Assembly: GCA_016764135.1 (NCBI GenBank)
Contig: JAESSL010000378.1
Location: forward strand, 1-6,266
Length of the DNA stretch: 6,266 nucleotides
DNA from: Alphaproteobacteria bacterium
Lineage (GTDB): Bacteria > Pseudomonadota > Alphaproteobacteria > UBA8366 > GCA-2717185
Reading direction: 5' to 3'
Positions 5,313 through 6,266 of this stretch are shown in pieces (position 1 is the first letter of the stretch; each line of letters starts with the position of its first letter). Made by a program: the position numbers and the translations under genes. The notes under the pieces are model-generated. The model did no database searches. It was given only the letters and a program-made list of their open reading frames with translations, and was not told where the DNA came from.

Positions 5313-6033
5313 TCGAAGCATAAGCCTGCGTCTTGCAGGGGCCATCGTCGCAATTGGTCTGGGCGTGTCCGGCGCACCCGCGATGGCGGAGGTTATGGAT
5401 AATCAGATCAACATGATGTTCAAGGTCGATCAGCTTGAGTACCGCTTTGGCGAACATGAGGAGTTCATCGTCTGGGATGCGCAGGGGTGGATCGGAACGG
5501 ACTACAATAAAGTCGCCCTGAAGACGGAGGGCGAAAAAGTCGTCGGCGGCGCAACGGAAAGCGTGGAAGGTCAGATTCTCTATCAGCGCCTGATTTCCAA
5601 GTTCTTCGATGCGCAGGTGGGCATCCGTCATGACTTTCGGCCCGGCCCGACCCGAACCTATGGCGTCTTTGGCGTTCAGGGGTTGGCCCCGCAATGGTTC
5701 GAAGTCGACGCCAATGCGTTTGTCAGCGAACGTGGGGACATTTCGTTCCGTCTGGAGGTGGAATACGACCTGCTTCTGACCCAGCGTCTAATTCTCCAAC
5801 CGGTGATCGAAGTGGAGGCGGCTTTGTCTCAGGACGAGGCGATTGGTCAGGGCGACGGGCTTCGAAGCCTCGAGATGGGGTTGCGCTTGCGCTACGAAGT
5901 GACGCGTGAATTCGCGCCCTATATCGGCGTGAACTGGGAAAAATCTTTCGGCGATAGCGCGGATTTCAAACGTGAAGAGGGTGAAGGTACGGCCAGTTCA
6001 TCCGTCGTCCTCGGCGTCACGTTCTGGTTCTAA
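5305..6033 (+). CDS. copB: Outer-membrane copper-resistance protein CopB
   Basis: A 242-residue protein of the CopB/PcoB family, predicted to be an outer-membrane beta-barrel that works with CopA in copper sequestration or export; its precise activity is not settled. A Sec signal peptide (1-28, ending APAMA) precedes the mature chain. Family-typical sequence follows: FKVDQLEYRFGE (39-50), a WDAQGWIGTDYNKV stretch (57-70), ILYQRLISKFFDAQVGIRHDFRP (91-113), YDLLLTQRLILQPVIE (154-169), GLRSLEMGLRLRYEVTREFAPYIGVNW (185-211), and a C-terminal aromatic residue (VTFWF) as usual for barrel insertion. The Met/His-rich N-terminal segment found in many CopB proteins is missing here, making this a short form; copper binding may rest instead on CopA and the cupredoxin. 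The start overlaps the copA stop by 8 nt, so the two are translationally coupled. It is the last gene of the operon. Confidence 0.95.
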   Translation: MGDRSISLRLAGAIVAIGLGVSGAPAMAEVMDNQINMMFKVDQLEYRFGEHEEFIVWDAQGWIGTDYNKVALKTEGEKVVGGATESVEGQILYQRLISKFFDAQVGIRHDFRPGPTRTYGVFGVQGLAPQWFEVDANAFVSERGDISFRLEVEYDLLLTQRLILQPVIEVEAALSQDEAIGQGDGLRSLEMGLRLRYEVTREFAPYIGVNWEKSFGDSADFKREEGEGTASSSVVLGVTFWF

Positions 6034-6069
6034 ACGCGATGGATTAAGCGGCGTCGCCAGATTGCAGGG

Positions 6070-6264
6070 TCATGCAGTCAGGCGGCGCCGTCTTTCCTCA
6101 AACTCATCGTGATCGATGTCGCCCTTGGCGTAGCGTTCGTTCAGCACGCTCAACGCCGAGCGATTGTCGTCAGGCTCTTCGGCATTGTCCCGGCCGCGCA
6201 GAAAATAAACCACGGCCATGACGATCATCAGCGTGACCGCGATCATCATAAAGGGCCCAAACAT
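6070..6264 (-). CDS. Small SHOCT-domain membrane protein
   Basis: A 64-residue protein with one transmembrane helix near its N-terminus (about 5-22, FMMIAVTLMIVMAVVYFL), a short charged linker (RGRDNAEEPDD), and a C-terminal SHOCT domain (about 35-62): SALSVLNERYAKGDIDHDEFEERRRRL. SHOCT is a short helical module usually found at protein C-termini and thought to mediate oligomerisation or binding. The chosen ATG lies 2 bp inside the window edge, so an upstream start cannot be excluded. It converges on copB with 36 bp between stop codons, and no hairpin with a T-run is visible there. SHOCT proteins often sit near metal-resistance genes, but a copper role is only suggested by position. The small number of residues limits any further call. 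Confidence 0.85.
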   Translation of the reverse strand: MFGPFMMIAVTLMIVMAVVYFLRGRDNAEEPDDNRSALSVLNERYAKGDIDHDEFEERRRRLTA

Positions 6265-6266
6265 CA

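Noticed and set aside
6034..6069. Bidirectional terminator between copB and the SHOCT gene
   Set aside because: Only a GGCG/CGCC match with a one-base loop is present and there is no T-run on either strand.

Overview
The window carries two unrelated functional blocks and looks like a bacterial chromosomal or genomic-island segment. Moderate-to-high GC, tight gene packing and the gene content suggest a proteobacterium, most plausibly an alphaproteobacterium. That placement rests on gene style rather than on a taxonomic marker. No RNA gene, insertion sequence, CRISPR array or replication origin is visible, and no stretch over 300 bases lacks a gene.

Left block (1-2364). On the minus strand, an Fe(II)/2-oxoglutarate dioxygenase of the TauD/TfdA family (794-1651) is followed 7 nt downstream by a class III, PLP-dependent aminotransferase resembling glutamate-1-semialdehyde aminomutase. 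The aminotransferase runs off the left edge (1-786), so its catalytic lysine lies outside the window. A 56-bp spacer separates this pair from a divergent small alpha/beta-hydrolase-like protein (1708-2364), whose nucleophile-elbow serine is replaced by asparagine. The shared job of these three genes is unknown; a small-molecule catabolic or tailoring pathway is a reasonable guess.

Right block (2380-6033). This is a copper-resistance operon on the plus strand. It opens with a near-perfect CueR/HmrR-type operator inside a 19-bp-spaced promoter (2380-2410). Four reading frames follow: an unrecognised membrane-anchored or secreted small protein that appears split by a frameshift (2417-2782, with its probable tail at 2769-2906); a periplasmic cupredoxin resembling CopI with a Met/His-rich insert (2896-3537); the multicopper oxidase CopA with a tandemly repeated Met/His-rich copper-binding segment (3534-5312); and the outer-membrane protein CopB (5305-6033). 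Consecutive frames overlap by 11, 4 and 8 nt, which points to one translationally coupled transcript. The likely logic is that cytoplasmic Cu(I) is sensed by a MerR-family regulator encoded elsewhere. That regulator switches on periplasmic copper binding (cupredoxin), Cu(I) oxidation and sequestration (CopA) and outer-membrane copper handling (CopB).

Right edge (6070-6264). A small SHOCT-domain membrane protein on the minus strand converges on copB, with 36 bp between the stop codons and no clear terminator.

The most notable points are the CueR-like promoter, placed so that the transcript may be leaderless; the interrupted first gene of the operon; the Ser-to-Asn change in the hydrolase-like protein; and the 69-nt repeat array in copA.
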